The notes beneath the pieces are model-generated. The model did not search any database. It saw only the letters and a list, made by a program, of their open reading frames with translations, and had not been told where the DNA came from. The translations under genes and the position numbers were made by a program. Positions 28,010 to 36,719 of a stretch of DNA of 36,901 bases are shown in pieces (position 1 is the stretch's first letter; the number at the start of each line of letters is the position of its first letter). Source of the DNA: Caulobacteraceae bacterium (GTDB lineage: Bacteria > Pseudomonadota > Alphaproteobacteria > Caulobacterales > Caulobacteraceae). The stretch lies in contig JARLIQ010000016.1 of NCBI GenBank assembly GCA_031291645.1, forward strand, positions 1 through 36,901. Direction: 5' to 3'.

Positions 28010-28756
28010 ATGGGCGCCGGCGAGCCGTCTGCGGGCGCCCTCGTCCAGGGGCGGACCTTCCCCGACGCCGACTGGAGCGACGCCGACCTGTCCGACGCCG
28101 TCTTCGTGGACTGCGTCATCGAGCGGGCCCTGGTCTCGGGGGTCAACCTGACCGGCGCGCGGTTCCAGCGGTGCCGGCTGGCGGGCTGGCGGCTCAGCCA
28201 CGCCGACCTGCGCGAGGCCAGGTTCGAGGACTGCGTGTTCGCCGACGCGGCGACGCGCACCGGCCTCTCGGCCGCCTTCTCCAACCTGGAGGCGGCGCGG
28301 TTCGAGCGCTGCGACCTGACGCTCAGCCTGTTCGACCGCTCCAGCCTCTACGGGGTGGAGATGGAAGGCTGCAACCTGCGCGGCGCGCGCTTCCACAAGG
28401 CCGACTTCGCCAAGAGCTTCGGCCGGCGCGTGGTGCGGGTCAGCGCCGCCTTCCGCGACTGCAACCTCGAACTGGCCGACCTTGCGCAGGCGCGGCTGGC
28501 GGGGTGCGTGCTGGCGCGTTGCGACCTGCGCGAGGCGGACCTCAGGGACATCGACCTGGAAGGCGCCGACTTGACCGGGGCCAACCTGTTCCAGGCCTCG
28601 CTGGCGGGCGCCCGCCTGGCCGGCGCCGACCTGCGCGGGGCCGAGGTCAGCGGCCTGGACCTCGCCGTCCTGGCCAGCCGCGAGGGGCTGAAGATCACGC
28701 CCGACCAGCAGTTCCGCCTGCTGACCGCGCTGGGGATCGACGTCACGCCGCATTAG
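28010..28756 (+). CDS. Pentapeptide-repeat protein
   Basis: 248 residues built almost wholly of A(D/N/R)Lxx-type pentapeptides (ADWSDADLSDAVF, GVNLTGARFQRCRL, GCNLRGARFHKADF, GADLTGANLFQASLAGARL). These fold as a right-handed quadrilateral beta-helix. The sequence has many central Leu/Phe positions and two Cys-rich stretches. Some family members (Qnr, MfpA) mimic DNA and protect gyrase, but nothing here shows that role. It has no signal peptide or membrane segment, so it is probably cytoplasmic. The ATG is 10 bp after thiC with a weak ribosome-binding site, so it is likely translated from the same TPP-regulated transcript. Why it should be under thiamine control is unclear. Confidence 0.88.
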   Translation: MGAGEPSAGALVQGRTFPDADWSDADLSDAVFVDCVIERALVSGVNLTGARFQRCRLAGWRLSHADLREARFEDCVFADAATRTGLSAAFSNLEAARFERCDLTLSLFDRSSLYGVEMEGCNLRGARFHKADFAKSFGRRVVRVSAAFRDCNLELADLAQARLAGCVLARCDLREADLRDIDLEGADLTGANLFQASLAGARLAGADLRGAEVSGLDLAVLASREGLKITPDQQFRLLTALGIDVTPH

Positions 28757-28829
28757 CGAAACGGGGCGCCGTCCGTGCGCTGAAGGTGTATGGTCCGCCC
28801 CGGGGAGCAGACGATCCGGGAGGCTGGCC

Positions 28830-29063
28830 ATGGCTCAGCCCCAGTTCGATCGACGCGGCGCGATCCTCACGGCGCTGGCGGGCGCGCTTTGGCCGGCCGC
28901 CGCGCTTTGGCCTGGCGCAGCGCGGGGCGACCTGGCCCTGCCGATGATGCTGGCGCCCCACCCGCCGCTGCCGGCTTCGCCCGCGGCGAGGTCCGATTCC
29001 GCCTGCCGCCCAACGCCTGAGCGAAGGCGCGCGCATTGCGGCGAACAGGCTTCAGCGCCTTGA
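28830..29063 (+). CDS. Short ORF with Tat-type signal sequence, possibly a decayed gene
   Basis: 77 codons with a strong GGGAGG ribosome-binding site 6 bp before the ATG. The N-terminus carries a twin-arginine-like signal (FDRRGAILTALAGALWPAAAL) and a likely cleavage near GAARG. After about residue 48 the frame becomes Ser/Arg/Pro-rich and looks non-native. The neighbouring frame over 28968-29020 reads AGFARGEVRFRLPPNA and stops, which looks more protein-like. A frameshift around 28960-28975 would join the two into a protein of about 63 residues. Either a small exported protein with a sequencing indel or the remnant of a larger one would fit. I do not recognise a family. Confidence 0.4.
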   Translation: MAQPQFDRRGAILTALAGALWPAAALWPGAARGDLALPMMLAPHPPLPASPAARSDSACRPTPERRRAHCGEQASAP

Positions 29064-29109
29064 CCCGAGTCGGCTGCTCCCGGATTGTGGTTCCGCGGAG
29101 GGTCGATCC

Positions 29110-30900
29110 ATGGGCCTGCAGGCGCGTGTTCAGCGCGAGTTCAAGTTCATTACGGCGCTGATCAGGACGTTGCGGCGGGTGGGGTCGATTTCAGCCCAGT
29201 CCAGCAACCTCATCTGCGACGATCTCGAGGCTGCGGTCGATTCGTGGCGCGAACGGCGTGCGATAACCTTTGAAGGCCGCACGCTGAGCTATGGCGAGAT
29301 GGACGCCATCGCCAACCGATACGCCCACTGGGCGATCGAACACGGGGTGCGGCGGGGCCAGACCGTCGCCCTCTACATGGCCAACTGCGCCGAATACCTG
29401 TCGATCTGGTACGGGCTGTCGAAGGTCGGGGTGGCCACGGCCCTGATCAACAACAACCTGGCGGGCGAGCAGCTCGCCCACTGCCTGAACATATCCGGCG
29501 CGGCGCACGTGATCTGCGACGCCCAGGGCGCGCCCCAGGTCGAGGCCCTGCGCGGGGGCCTGGCGCGGCCGGCGGTGGTGTGGACCCTCGGCGAGGCGGC
29601 CGGCGGCCTGCGCGACCTGGCCAAGGCGTTGCGCAGCTGCAGCGCCCTGCGCCCCGACCGCTCCGTCCGCAACGGCCTGCTGGCCAAGGAGACGGCGCTC
29701 TACATCTACACCTCCGGCACCACCGGCCCGCCCAAGGCGGCCAAGGTGACCCACGTGCGGGCCCAGCTCTACATGCGCGGCTTCGCGGCGGCGACCAACG
29801 CCCACCAGAACGACCGGGTCTATGTCACCCTGCCGCTCTACCACGCCACCGGCGGGCTCTGCGCCATGGGCGCGGCCCTGCTCACCGGCGGCTCGGTGGT
29901 GCTGAAGACCAAGTTCTCGGCCAGCCAGTTCTGGGGCGACGTGGGGGCCGAGGCCTGCACCATGTTCGTCTACATCGGCGAGCTGTGCCGCTACCTGCTG
30001 AACCAGCCGGAACAGCCGGGCGAGAAGACCCACGCCCTGCGCATGGCCTTCGGCAACGGCCTGCGGCCCGAGGTCTGGGAGGCGGTGAAGACCCGTTTCG
30101 CCATCCCCGAGATCCTCGAGTTCTACGGTTCGACCGAGGGCAACGTCTCGATGTTCAACTTCGACGGCAAGACCGGCGCGATCGGCCGCGTCCCGCCCTA
30201 CATCCGCAGCCGCTTCAACGTCCGCCTGGTGCGCTTCGACGTCGAGACCGAGGCGCCGGTGCGCGGGACCGACGGCCTGTGCCAGGCGACCGCGCCGGGC
30301 GAGGTCGGCGAATGCATCGGCCAGATCCGCGCCGGCGACGCCCGCGCCGAGTACAGCGGCTATGCCGACAAGGCCGCCAGCGAGAAGAAGATCCTGCGCG
30401 ACGTGTTCGCGAAGGGCGACGCCTGGTTCGCCACCGGCGACCTGATGCGCCAGGACGACGAGGGCTATTTCTACTTCGTCGACCGGGTGGGCGACACCTT
30501 CCGCTGGAAAGGCGAGAACGTCTCGACCAGCGAGGTGGCCGAGCAGCTCTCGGTGTTGCCGGAGGTGAAGGAGGCCACGGTCTACGGCGTGCGGGTCGGC
30601 GACCTGGACGGGCGCGCCGGCATGGCCTCGCTGGTCGTCGGGCCGGCGTTCGACATCGCCGGTTTCGCCGCCGAGGTCGACGCGCGCCTGGCCCCCTACG
30701 CCCGGCCGATCTTCGTGCGCCTGCAGCCCGAGATCGAGACCACCGGCACCTTCAAGTACCGCAAGATGGACCTGGTCGCCGACGGCTTCGACCCCGCCCG
30801 CATCCGCCAGCCGCTCTACGTCCGCGACGGGGCCAAGGGCTATGTGAAGGTGACCAAGGCGACGTTCGACAAGATCCAGGCCGGCGACATGCGGCTATAG
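29110..30900 (+). CDS. Very-long-chain acyl-CoA synthetase, FATP type
   Basis: 596 residues. It activates long or very long fatty acids to acyl-CoA through an acyl-AMP intermediate. The ATP/AMP signature YIYTSGTTGPPKAAKVTH starts at Y198. The adenylate-binding FYGSTEGN is at 338-345 and ATGD at 441-444. The FATP/VLACS hallmark GDTFRWKGENVSTSEV lies near residue 461. The C-terminal lid ends in ETTGTFKYRKMDLV, whose Lys is probably catalytic. Length and motifs fit the fatty-acid transport protein branch rather than classical FadD. The N-terminus has a basic, moderately hydrophobic segment that may touch the membrane. The ATG has GGAGG 8 bp upstream. It may work with acyl-CoA dehydrogenases such as that at 13607, but they are not in one operon. 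Confidence 0.93.
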   Translation: MGLQARVQREFKFITALIRTLRRVGSISAQSSNLICDDLEAAVDSWRERRAITFEGRTLSYGEMDAIANRYAHWAIEHGVRRGQTVALYMANCAEYLSIWYGLSKVGVATALINNNLAGEQLAHCLNISGAAHVICDAQGAPQVEALRGGLARPAVVWTLGEAAGGLRDLAKALRSCSALRPDRSVRNGLLAKETALYIYTSGTTGPPKAAKVTHVRAQLYMRGFAAATNAHQNDRVYVTLPLYHATGGLCAMGAALLTGGSVVLKTKFSASQFWGDVGAEACTMFVYIGELCRYLLNQPEQPGEKTHALRMAFGNGLRPEVWEAVKTRFAIPEILEFYGSTEGNVSMFNFDGKTGAIGRVPPYIRSRFNVRLVRFDVETEAPVRGTDGLCQATAPGEVGECIGQIRAGDARAEYSGYADKAASEKKILRDVFAKGDAWFATGDLMRQDDEGYFYFVDRVGDTFRWKGENVSTSEVAEQLSVLPEVKEATVYGVRVGDLDGRAGMASLVVGPAFDIAGFAAEVDARLAPYARPIFVRLQPEIETTGTFKYRKMDLVADGFDPARIRQPLYVRDGAKGYVKVTKATFDKIQAGDMRL

Positions 30901-30901
30901 G

Positions 30902-30922
30902 CCGCCGGCGCCCCCGCGGCGG
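30902..30922 (+). terminator. Weak hairpin after the acyl-CoA synthetase gene
   Basis: CCGCCG (30902-30907) and CGGCGG (30917-30922) can form a 6-bp stem with a 9-base loop immediately after the TAG. There is no T-tract, so this is only a candidate terminator. Confidence 0.25.
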
Positions 30923-31022
30923 GCGGGCCGCAATACGCGCCTGCGTCGAGGTTTTCGTCGCGTTACGACCGAAGACGGCGCCGGACGGACAAGCAATTCG
31001 CACCGGCGCTCGGCGCTTCGAC

Positions 31023-31050
31023 TTGACGCCCGCTGTCTCGCTCGTAAAAC
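31023..31050 (+). promoter_or_regulatory. Putative promoter of the membrane glycosyltransferase gene
   Basis: TTGACG (31023-31028), a 16-bp spacer and TAAAAC (31045-31050) lie about 38 bp upstream of the ATG at 31088. The TTGACGC...GCTCGTAAAAC arrangement resembles the Caulobacter housekeeping promoter pattern TTGACGS...GCTANAWC, with an imperfect -10. It is assigned by motif only. Confidence 0.4.
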
Positions 31051-31087
31051 CACAGCCGGGCTGTCGAGACTTTAGCAAGACGTGCGA

Positions 31088-32629
31088 ATGACGAGCATCG
31101 GCGCAACGCCGGTCGACGGCGGCGGCAATCGGCGCCAGCCCACGATCGTCGTCATCGCAATCTGGACTCTCATCGTCGGCGTCATGGTGATGCTGGCCCT
31201 GATCAATCCGATCAGCCGCGACGAGGGCGCCTTCATGGGCCCGGTGGCGGTCGCCTCCAGCGCACGCCCCTACGTCGACTTCCTCTACCTGCAGACGCCG
31301 CTGCAGGCGGTGATCTCGCCGCCCTTCGCCCACCTGTTCCCCGGCTACGGCTTCATCGCCCTGCGCTGCGCGATCGCCCTGATGGGGGCGGCGGTCCTCG
31401 GCGTGACCTACAGCGCCCAGCGCGGGCTCGGCGTCAGCCGACGGGCGGCGGCGGCGTGCACGGCGCTGCTGGCCGGCTGCTACAGCTTCCAGTTCGGCTG
31501 CGGGGTGGTGCGCAACGACGCCCTGCCGGCCCTGCTCGCGGTCACCGCGCTCCAGGTCGGGTTGCTCGCCCTGCGCGGCGGTTCCCGGCCGGCGCCGGCC
31601 TGGGGGCTGGCGGGCCTGCTGTTCGGCGCGGCGGCCAGCGCCAAGCTCTCCTACGCCTTCCCGGCGGCCGGGGCGGGCCTGTTCCTGGTGATCCAGTTGC
31701 TGCGCCGGCGCCTGCCGCTGCAGGCCGTGGCCGCCTTCGGCCTGGGCGGGCTCGTCGGGCTCATCCCCTGCCTGATCGCGTGGCGCCAGGCGCCGGCGGC
31801 CTTCACCTACGGCGCCCTGACCTTCAACGCCGCCACCCTGGTCCAGTGGTACCGGGCCAACCACATGGGCTGGGTCGTCAGTCCGGCGGCCAACGTCCTG
31901 GTCACCACCGGCATCCTGCTGGTCGGGCCGGGGCTGGGCGCCCTGGCGCTGGTGGCGGGCGCCACGGTCCGGCGCGGCTGGGCCGGCGTGCGGGCGGCGC
32001 CGCACATCCTGTTGCTGGACATCCTGATCGTCGCCGGGCTGGTCGCGGCGCTCGCGCCCACGCCGAGCAATTTCCAGTACGTCCTGCCCGCCCTGCCGGC
32101 GCTGTTCATCCGCCTGGGGGTGGAGGCGGCGTCGCTGACGCGCGCGCCGCGGCGGGCCGACTATGCGGCCGCAGGCGTGATGGCCTTCGGGCTGGCGCTG
32201 GGCTGTGGCTACGGCCTCGTCATGGCCTACCGGGGCCTGACCAACCCCGGGGCCCTGCCGGTGGAGGACGTGACGCGCCAGGCCCACTGGATCGGGGCGC
32301 GGCTGAAGGCGGCCAACGCTTCCGGTTTCGTCAGCACCCTGTCGCCCGAGGTGGTGCTGGACTCCAGCTACCCGCTCGATCCGCGCTTCACCACCGGCGT
32401 CTTCGTCTACCGCAGCGCCGGCCTGCTCACGGCGTCCGAGCTGGCGACGTTCAACTCGATCGGGCCCCAGACCCTGTCGCGGTCACTGGACCAGCGACCG
32501 CCCGCGGCCATCGTCGTCGGCGGGGGCGGCGCGCTGGACGCGGCCCTGCGCAGCTACGCCATCGCGCACGGCTACCGCCGCGAGATGAGCCCGTTCGGCA
32601 AGTTCGAACTGGATATTCCGGTCAGCTGA
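31088..32629 (+). CDS. Multi-spanning membrane protein, probable GT-C type glycosyltransferase
   Basis: 513 residues with about 10-11 hydrophobic helices and a soluble C-terminal part. After the first helix the loop ISRDEGAFMGPVAVASSARPYVDFLYLQTPLQ places an acidic pair (D45, E46), the usual site of the catalytic Asp in PMT/ArnT-like GT-C enzymes that use lipid-linked sugars. PTPSNFQYVLPALPALFIRLG further on fits the family pattern. The last 120 residues (VSTLSPEVVLDSSYPLDPRF and onward) are probably periplasmic. The sugar and acceptor are unknown; lipid, lipopolysaccharide or protein decoration are options. A GTG 6 bp earlier is possible, but the ATG is preferred. The ribosome-binding site is weak. 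It overlaps the convergent small gene by 8 bp. Confidence 0.75.
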   Translation: MTSIGATPVDGGGNRRQPTIVVIAIWTLIVGVMVMLALINPISRDEGAFMGPVAVASSARPYVDFLYLQTPLQAVISPPFAHLFPGYGFIALRCAIALMGAAVLGVTYSAQRGLGVSRRAAAACTALLAGCYSFQFGCGVVRNDALPALLAVTALQVGLLALRGGSRPAPAWGLAGLLFGAAASAKLSYAFPAAGAGLFLVIQLLRRRLPLQAVAAFGLGGLVGLIPCLIAWRQAPAAFTYGALTFNAATLVQWYRANHMGWVVSPAANVLVTTGILLVGPGLGALALVAGATVRRGWAGVRAAPHILLLDILIVAGLVAALAPTPSNFQYVLPALPALFIRLGVEAASLTRAPRRADYAAAGVMAFGLALGCGYGLVMAYRGLTNPGALPVEDVTRQAHWIGARLKAANASGFVSTLSPEVVLDSSYPLDPRFTTGVFVYRSAGLLTASELATFNSIGPQTLSRSLDQRPPAAIVVGGGGALDAALRSYAIAHGYRREMSPFGKFELDIPVS

Positions 32630-32897
32630 GCGAGCTGTGGGGCTCAAGCGCGCTGGCTTCGACGCCGCCGGTGACCACCTTCACGCCCAGGAAGCGCATC
32701 TCGCCCCCGGCGAAGCTGATGTCCTCGACGGCGACGGAGCGGTCGCGCTTGAGGTCGGCGGAGTCGCGGGCGGTCAGGCGCAGCACCATCTCGCCCCTGG
32801 AGGCGCCCTCGGCCTCGGCCTTCTCGATGGCCTCGCGGAACAGCTCCGGACGTGTCGCCCGGGTCTTCAGCCCGCCCCGCCGGGTATCGCTGTTCAT
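32622..32897 (-). CDS. Small conserved-looking protein of unknown function
   Basis: 91 residues: a basic N-terminus (SDTRRGGLKTRATRPE), an amphipathic helix (LFREAIEKAEAEGAS), then beta-rich text (EMVLRLTARDSADLKRDRS, VEDISFAGGEMRFLGVKVVTG). There is no signal peptide or cysteine. The helix-beta pattern and the strong codon bias suggest a real gene. A GGAAAG ribosome-binding site lies about 10 bp before the ATG at 32897. I do not recognise the family. Its end overlaps the end of the convergent glycosyltransferase gene by 8 bp. Confidence 0.7.
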   Translation of the reverse strand: MNSDTRRGGLKTRATRPELFREAIEKAEAEGASRGEMVLRLTARDSADLKRDRSVAVEDISFAGGEMRFLGVKVVTGGVEASALEPHSSLS

Positions 32898-33272
32898 CTT
32901 GATGTCTTTCCGGGCGGATGCGCCCTGGTGGCCGATCGGCGTGAATTCGCGGATGATATTAACACGGCCGGACGGGTTGATCGCGACATTTGTCCGTCCC
33001 GCCGCCCGTGGCCTCGAATTAAACTGATGCGGCGATTTGCGGTCGGCGTGCTAAACAACGGTTGCGCTCCAGACGAGCCTTGAATGCGTCGGATTTGGCC
33101 GACGTGTTCCCGCCTGACTCGGCCCCGCCGGTCGGGGACGAAAGAATTGGTGTGCTCCTTTCATTTGATGACCTGCGTCCGGCCGCCCGGGCGCCGCAGC
33201 CGGTCCGGCGCGTCCCGGCCGATCGCCCCCCGACGAAGGGCGATGGCCTCGCCGGGTCGTGATCGCCGCTTG
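32898..33272. other. Intergenic stretch without a convincing gene
   Basis: No frame here shows a family match or good codon use. It is richer in A/T than its surroundings near 32945-33060 (TGATATTAACAC, GAATTAAACTGATG) and probably holds divergent promoters for 32897 (minus) and 33273 (plus). A perfect hairpin, CGTCGG-ATTTGG-CCGACG, lies at 33087-33104. No known RNA gene could be recognised. Confidence 0.5.
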
Positions 33273-33515
33273 ATGGACGACTTTCGTCAATACCGCGCCC
33301 AGGCCCGCAGCTTCGAACGCCAGGCGGCGCTCGCCCGGCGCAGCGGCGCGCGCGCCGAGCTGCTAGAGCTGGCGCAGCTGTGGAACAGGCTCGCCGACGA
33401 GACCGAGAGGGCGGAACGCCACGACCGCCCGTTTGTGCGTCCGGGCGTTGAGAATCCGGACCGCCGGATCGCCTCAGGCCAGAAAAAGCTTGCCATTGAG
33501 CTGAAAACCAAATAG
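33273..33515 (+). CDS. Small helical protein of unknown function
   Basis: 80 residues, strongly helical and charged ([40 protein letters not shown]), with a basic C-terminus ([12 protein letters not shown]). A short coiled-coil is likely. It has no signal peptide. An upstream in-frame ATG at 33243 would add 10 residues. Neither start has a convincing ribosome-binding site: AAGGG sits only 2 bp before 33243. I do not recognise a family, although small proteins with this YRAQAxxFExQAxxA look are familiar from alphaproteobacteria. It lies 155 bp before the cold-shock gene on the same strand. Confidence 0.6.
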   Translation: MDDFRQYRAQARSFERQAALARRSGARAELLELAQLWNRLADETERAERHDRPFVRPGVENPDRRIASGQKKLAIELKTK

Positions 33516-33670
33516 GGTCTGCAAGTCAAATATCGACTGGTTCGGCCGCTCTCCACCGCTCTATCTCATCTACCTCAGGATTGAGCGCCGGACTCGACCA
33601 AAATCTCCTCGAAATTCTGATCGCAAGCTACTCGTTTGCGCATATACCCATACCTAAGGAACGACAATCT
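33516..33670 (+). promoter_or_regulatory. AT-rich leader of the cold-shock gene
   Basis: This 155-base stretch is conspicuously richer in A/T than the rest of the window (for example GCGCATATACCCATACC and CCAAAATCTCC). It has no gene of its own; the in-frame extension of the cold-shock protein to 33581 is not family-like. Long structured 5' leaders are typical of csp mRNAs, where they control stability and translation at low temperature. I could not identify a precise promoter or a conserved cold-box. Confidence 0.45.
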
Positions 33671-33880
33671 ATGGCTATCGGCACTGTAAAGTGGTTCAAC
33701 GGTCAAAAGGGCTTTGGTTTCATCCAGCCCGACCAAGGCGGCAGCGACGTGTTCGTGCACATCTCGGCCGTTGAGCGCGCCGGAATGACTGGCCTTCATG
33801 AAGGCCAGAAGATCTCCTTCGAAGTCGAGAAGGACCGCAAGACGGGCAAGGCTTCGGCCGCCCAGCTTCAAGCGGTCTAA
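33671..33880 (+). CDS. Cold-shock protein, CspA family
   Basis: 69 residues forming a single cold-shock (OB-fold) domain that binds single-stranded RNA/DNA and melts RNA structure. RNP1 (KGFGFI) and RNP2 (VFVHIS) are intact in [21 protein letters not shown] and [14 protein letters not shown]. The real start is the ATG at 33671, with AAGGA 10 bp upstream. The frame is open 30 codons earlier, but that part does not match the family. The codon choice is near normal, though the leader is AT-rich. A 20-bp perfect palindrome lies within the gene (33789-33808). It is followed by a strong hairpin at 33925. Confidence 0.96.
   Translation: MAIGTVKWFNGQKGFGFIQPDQGGSDVFVHISAVERAGMTGLHEGQKISFEVEKDRKTGKASAAQLQAV
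33789..33808. repeat. 20-bp perfect palindrome inside the cold-shock gene
   Basis: CTGGCCTTCATGAAGGCCAG reads the same on both strands. It encodes GLHEGQ-type residues in the loop between beta strands of the cold-shock domain. As RNA it could form a stem with a short loop. It may be a by-product of the coding sequence. Confidence 0.8.
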
Positions 33881-33924
33881 CCAGACTCGGCCGGCCGCCG
33901 GCGACGGCGGCTGGCTCCAGCTGG

Positions 33925-33952
33925 ATTGCGCGCGGGAGACCGCGCGCAATTT
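33925..33952 (+). terminator. Strong terminator-like hairpin after the cold-shock gene
   Basis: ATTGCGCGCG (33925-33934) and CGCGCGCAAT (33941-33950) form a perfect 10-bp stem with the loop GGAGAC, followed by TT. It stands 44 bp after the csp stop codon and before uvrC. A smaller GCCGCC/GGCGGC hairpin precedes it. The T-tract is short, but the stem is the cleanest in the window. Confidence 0.65.
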
Positions 33953-34069
33953 CGCGTTGAGGGTCCCCGGCCCCGCGGGCGCCGTGGATTCAAGGCCCGC
34001 GCTCGGTGCTATCTGCGTCGGCCCGGCCTAGCCGCGCATGGGCGCAGGAGCGCCGTTTTCGCTCCCGCC

Positions 34070-35986
34070 ATGCCTTCGCCCGCAGACTCGCCTATATCGT
34101 GGGTCATGCCCGCCGACCTGGCCTCACCCCCCGCCCTGCAAGGCGCCGCCCTGATCAAGGATCAGGTCCGCCGGCTGCCGGACGCGCCTGGCGTCTACCG
34201 CATGCTGGGCGACGACGGCGAGGTGCTTTACGTCGGCAAGGCGCGCTCGCTGAAGAAGCGGGTCGGCCAGTACGCCCAGGGCCGCTTCCACACCCAGCGC
34301 GTCGCGCACATGGTCCACCTGACCCGGGCCATGGAGTTCGTCTCGACCAAGACCGAGACCGAGGCCCTGCTGCTCGAGATCAATCTGATCAAGCAGCTCA
34401 AGCCCCGCTTCAACGTCCAGATGCGGGACGACAAGAGCTTCCCCGAGATCCTGATCCGGCGCGACCACTCCGCGCCGCAGATCCGCAAGCATCGCGGCGC
34501 CCACACCATCCCCGGCGACTATTTCGGCCCCTTCGCCTCGGCCTGGGCGGTCAACCGCACGGTCAACAGCCTGCAGAAGGCGTTCCTGCTGCGGTCGTGC
34601 TCGGACAGCGTGTTCGAGACCCGCACGCGCCCCTGCATGCTGCACCAGATCAAGCGCTGCTCGGCGCCGTGCGTGAACCTGGTCACGCCGGAGGAGTATT
34701 CGGCCCTGGTCGAACAGGCGCACGACTTCCTGCGCGGCCGGAGCCGGGCGGTGATGAAGGCCCTGTCCGACGAGATGACCGCCGCGTCCGAGGACCTCGA
34801 GTTCGAGCGCGCCGCCCGCCTGCGCGACCGCATCCGCGCCCTGTCGTCGGTCAGCCAGGAGCAGTCGATCAACCCCCAGAGCCTGGAGGAGGCCGACGTC
34901 TTCGCCGTCGCCTGCGAGGGCGGCCAGGCCTGCGTCCAGGTGTTCTTCTTCCGCGCGGGCCAGAACTGGGGCAACCGCGCCTATTTCCCCAAGGTGGCCA
35001 ACACCATCGAGGGCGACGACGAGGCGGCCGGCATCCTCGACGCCTTCCTCGGCCAGTTCTACGACAGCCAGGCGATCCCGCGCCTGATCCTGATCTCGCA
35101 CGAGGTCGCCAACCGCGAGCTGCTGGCCGAGGCCTTCAGCCTCAAGGCCGGCCACAAGGTTGAGATCGCCCGGCCCCAGCGCGGCGAGAAGGCCGACCTG
35201 GTGGCCCACGCCCAGACCAACGCGCGCGAGGCGCTGGGCCGCAAGATGGCCGAGAGCTCGGCCCAGGGCCGGCTGCTGGCCGGTGTCTGCGAGGCGTTCG
35301 GCCTGGAGGCGCCGCCGGAGCGGATCGAGGTCTACGACAACTCCCACATCATGGGGACCAACGCGGTCGGCGGCATGATCGTGGCCGGGCCGGACGGCTT
35401 CCAGAAGAACCAGTATCGCAAGTTCAACATCAAGAGCACCGAGCTCACCCCCGGCGACGACTACGGCATGATGCGCGAGGTGCTGCGCCGGCGCTTCGCC
35501 CGGCTGGTCAAGGAGGAGGACGCCGGCGAGGCGCCGCCGAGGCCCGACCTGGTGCTGGTCGACGGGGGCAAGGGCCAGCTGGACGCCGCCCTGGAGGTCA
35601 TCGCCGACCTCGGGGTCGAGGACGTGGTGTTCGTGGGCGTGGCCAAGGGGCCGGACCGCGACGCCGGGCTGGAGCGCTTCTTCCTGCCCGGCAAGCCGCC
35701 GTTCATGCTCGAGCCCAAGGACCCCGTGCTCTATTACCTGCAGCGGCTGCGCGACGAGGCGCACCGGTTCGCCATCGGCAGCCACCGCGTGCGCCGCAAG
35801 GTCGAAATGACCAGGAACCCGCTGGACGAGATCGAGGGCGTGGGGCCCGGCCGCAAGCGGGCGCTGCTGCACGCCTTCGGCTCGGCGCGCGGCGTCTCCC
35901 GGGCCGCCGTGGCCGACCTCGCCAAGGTCGAGGGGGTCTCCGACGCCCTGGCCCAGCGCATCTTCGACTTCTTCCGCAAGAGCTGA
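34070..35986 (+). CDS. uvrC: Excinuclease ABC subunit C
   Basis: About 638 residues. UvrC cuts both sides of a lesion in the UvrAB-DNA complex during nucleotide excision repair. The N-terminal GIY-YIG nuclease appears as [23 protein letters not shown] Cys-containing segment follows ([20 protein letters not shown]). The UVR motif that meets UvrB is [20 protein letters not shown]. The RNase H-like 5' nuclease domain includes [20 protein letters not shown] and [12 protein letters not shown]. Two helix-hairpin-helix motifs close the protein ([34 protein letters not shown]). The start is uncertain: ATG at 34070 or 34106, neither with a good ribosome-binding site. The frame continues upstream but looks non-coding. 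No SOS box is seen. pgsA follows 11 bp downstream, as in many alphaproteobacteria. Confidence 0.96.
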   Translation: MPSPADSPISWVMPADLASPPALQGAALIKDQVRRLPDAPGVYRMLGDDGEVLYVGKARSLKKRVGQYAQGRFHTQRVAHMVHLTRAMEFVSTKTETEALLLEINLIKQLKPRFNVQMRDDKSFPEILIRRDHSAPQIRKHRGAHTIPGDYFGPFASAWAVNRTVNSLQKAFLLRSCSDSVFETRTRPCMLHQIKRCSAPCVNLVTPEEYSALVEQAHDFLRGRSRAVMKALSDEMTAASEDLEFERAARLRDRIRALSSVSQEQSINPQSLEEADVFAVACEGGQACVQVFFFRAGQNWGNRAYFPKVANTIEGDDEAAGILDAFLGQFYDSQAIPRLILISHEVANRELLAEAFSLKAGHKVEIARPQRGEKADLVAHAQTNAREALGRKMAESSAQGRLLAGVCEAFGLEAPPERIEVYDNSHIMGTNAVGGMIVAGPDGFQKNQYRKFNIKSTELTPGDDYGMMREVLRRRFARLVKEEDAGEAPPRPDLVLVDGGKGQLDAALEVIADLGVEDVVFVGVAKGPDRDAGLERFFLPGKPPFMLEPKDPVLYYLQRLRDEAHRFAIGSHRVRRKVEMTRNPLDEIEGVGPGRKRALLHAFGSARGVSRAAVADLAKVEGVSDALAQRIFDFFRKS

Positions 35987-35997
35987 GGGCGGGACCG

Positions 35998-36621
35998 ATG
36001 AAACAGCTGCCTAACGTGCTCACCGTGCTCAGGCTCGTCCTGTCGTTCCTGATGTTCGCCGCCATGGTGTTCGTCGGCGACGGGCTGGACGGCGGGGCGA
36101 TCGCGCCCGACGTCGGGACCTGGCTCGCCCGCTTCGCCTTCGCCGCCTTCGTGGTGGCCGCGGTGACCGACTATTTCGACGGCTGGCTGGCTCGCCGCTG
36201 GGGTGTGACCAGCCTGACCGGGGCGATCCTCGATCCGATCGCCGACAAGATCCTGGTCTGCGGCGCGATCCTCGGCCTGCTGGCCGTGCGCACGCCCGGC
36301 GTGCTGGTCTCGGGCGGGGTGATCCTGTTCCGCGAGTTCGCGGTCTCGGCCCTGCGCGAGGTGCTGGCGCCGCGGGGGATCAAGCTGCCGGTGACCTTCC
36401 TGGCCAAGACCAAAACCACCCTGCAACTGGTGGCCCTGGGCGCGATCCTGATCCTGTGGTTCTGGCCCGCCTGGGGTCTGGCGACCAACTATGCGGTGCT
36501 GGGCCGGGCCCTGACCTATGCCGAGGGCCTGTTCGACTTCGCCGCCCTGGTGACGGTCTGGACCGGCGTCGAATACGCCCTGGCCGCGCGCAAGGCCTTG
36601 CAGGGCGCCAAGCCAGGCTAG
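35998..36621 (+). CDS. pgsA: CDP-diacylglycerol-glycerol-3-phosphate 3-phosphatidyltransferase
   Basis: 207 residues. It makes phosphatidylglycerol phosphate, the first committed step to phosphatidylglycerol and cardiolipin, in the inner membrane. The CDP-alcohol phosphotransferase signature D-x2-DG-x2-AR-x8-G-x3-D-x3-D is exact: D58, D61-G62, A65-R66, G75, D79, D83. The N-terminal MKQLPNVLTVLRLVLSFLMF is typical of PgsA. About 5-6 hydrophobic helices follow. The ATG at 35998 lies 11 bp after the uvrC stop with GGGCGGGA upstream, so it is probably co-transcribed with uvrC, a common pairing. Confidence 0.95.
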   Translation: MKQLPNVLTVLRLVLSFLMFAAMVFVGDGLDGGAIAPDVGTWLARFAFAAFVVAAVTDYFDGWLARRWGVTSLTGAILDPIADKILVCGAILGLLAVRTPGVLVSGGVILFREFAVSALREVLAPRGIKLPVTFLAKTKTTLQLVALGAILILWFWPAWGLATNYAVLGRALTYAEGLFDFAALVTVWTGVEYALAARKALQGAKPG

Positions 36622-36668
36622 GCCGCGGCGGATCAGGCGCTCCGCACCCGGGCGCTGTCGGTCATCGG

Positions 36669-36688
36669 GCCTTGATGTTGATCAAGGC
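36669..36688 (+). promoter_or_regulatory. FNR/FixK-type box
   Basis: TTGAT-GTTG-ATCAA (36672-36685) is an exact match to the FNR/FixK consensus TTGAT-N4-ATCAA. The dyad extends to GCCTTGAT/ATCAAGGC. It lies about 35 bp upstream of the ATG at 36720, between pgsA and the next gene. FNR-type regulators of alphaproteobacteria (FixK, FnrL) act at such sites under low oxygen. An exact site in a GC-rich genome is unlikely by chance, but the position very near the start codon leaves activation versus repression open. Confidence 0.75.
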
Positions 36689-36719
36689 TCCACCCTGGCG
36701 ACTGATCCAGACTAGATGC

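Noticed and set aside
33051-33290. Minus-strand ORF of 79 codons in the gap before the small helical gene
   Set aside because: It is Pro/Arg/Gly-rich without a ribosome-binding site and lies in a region with promoter-like composition.
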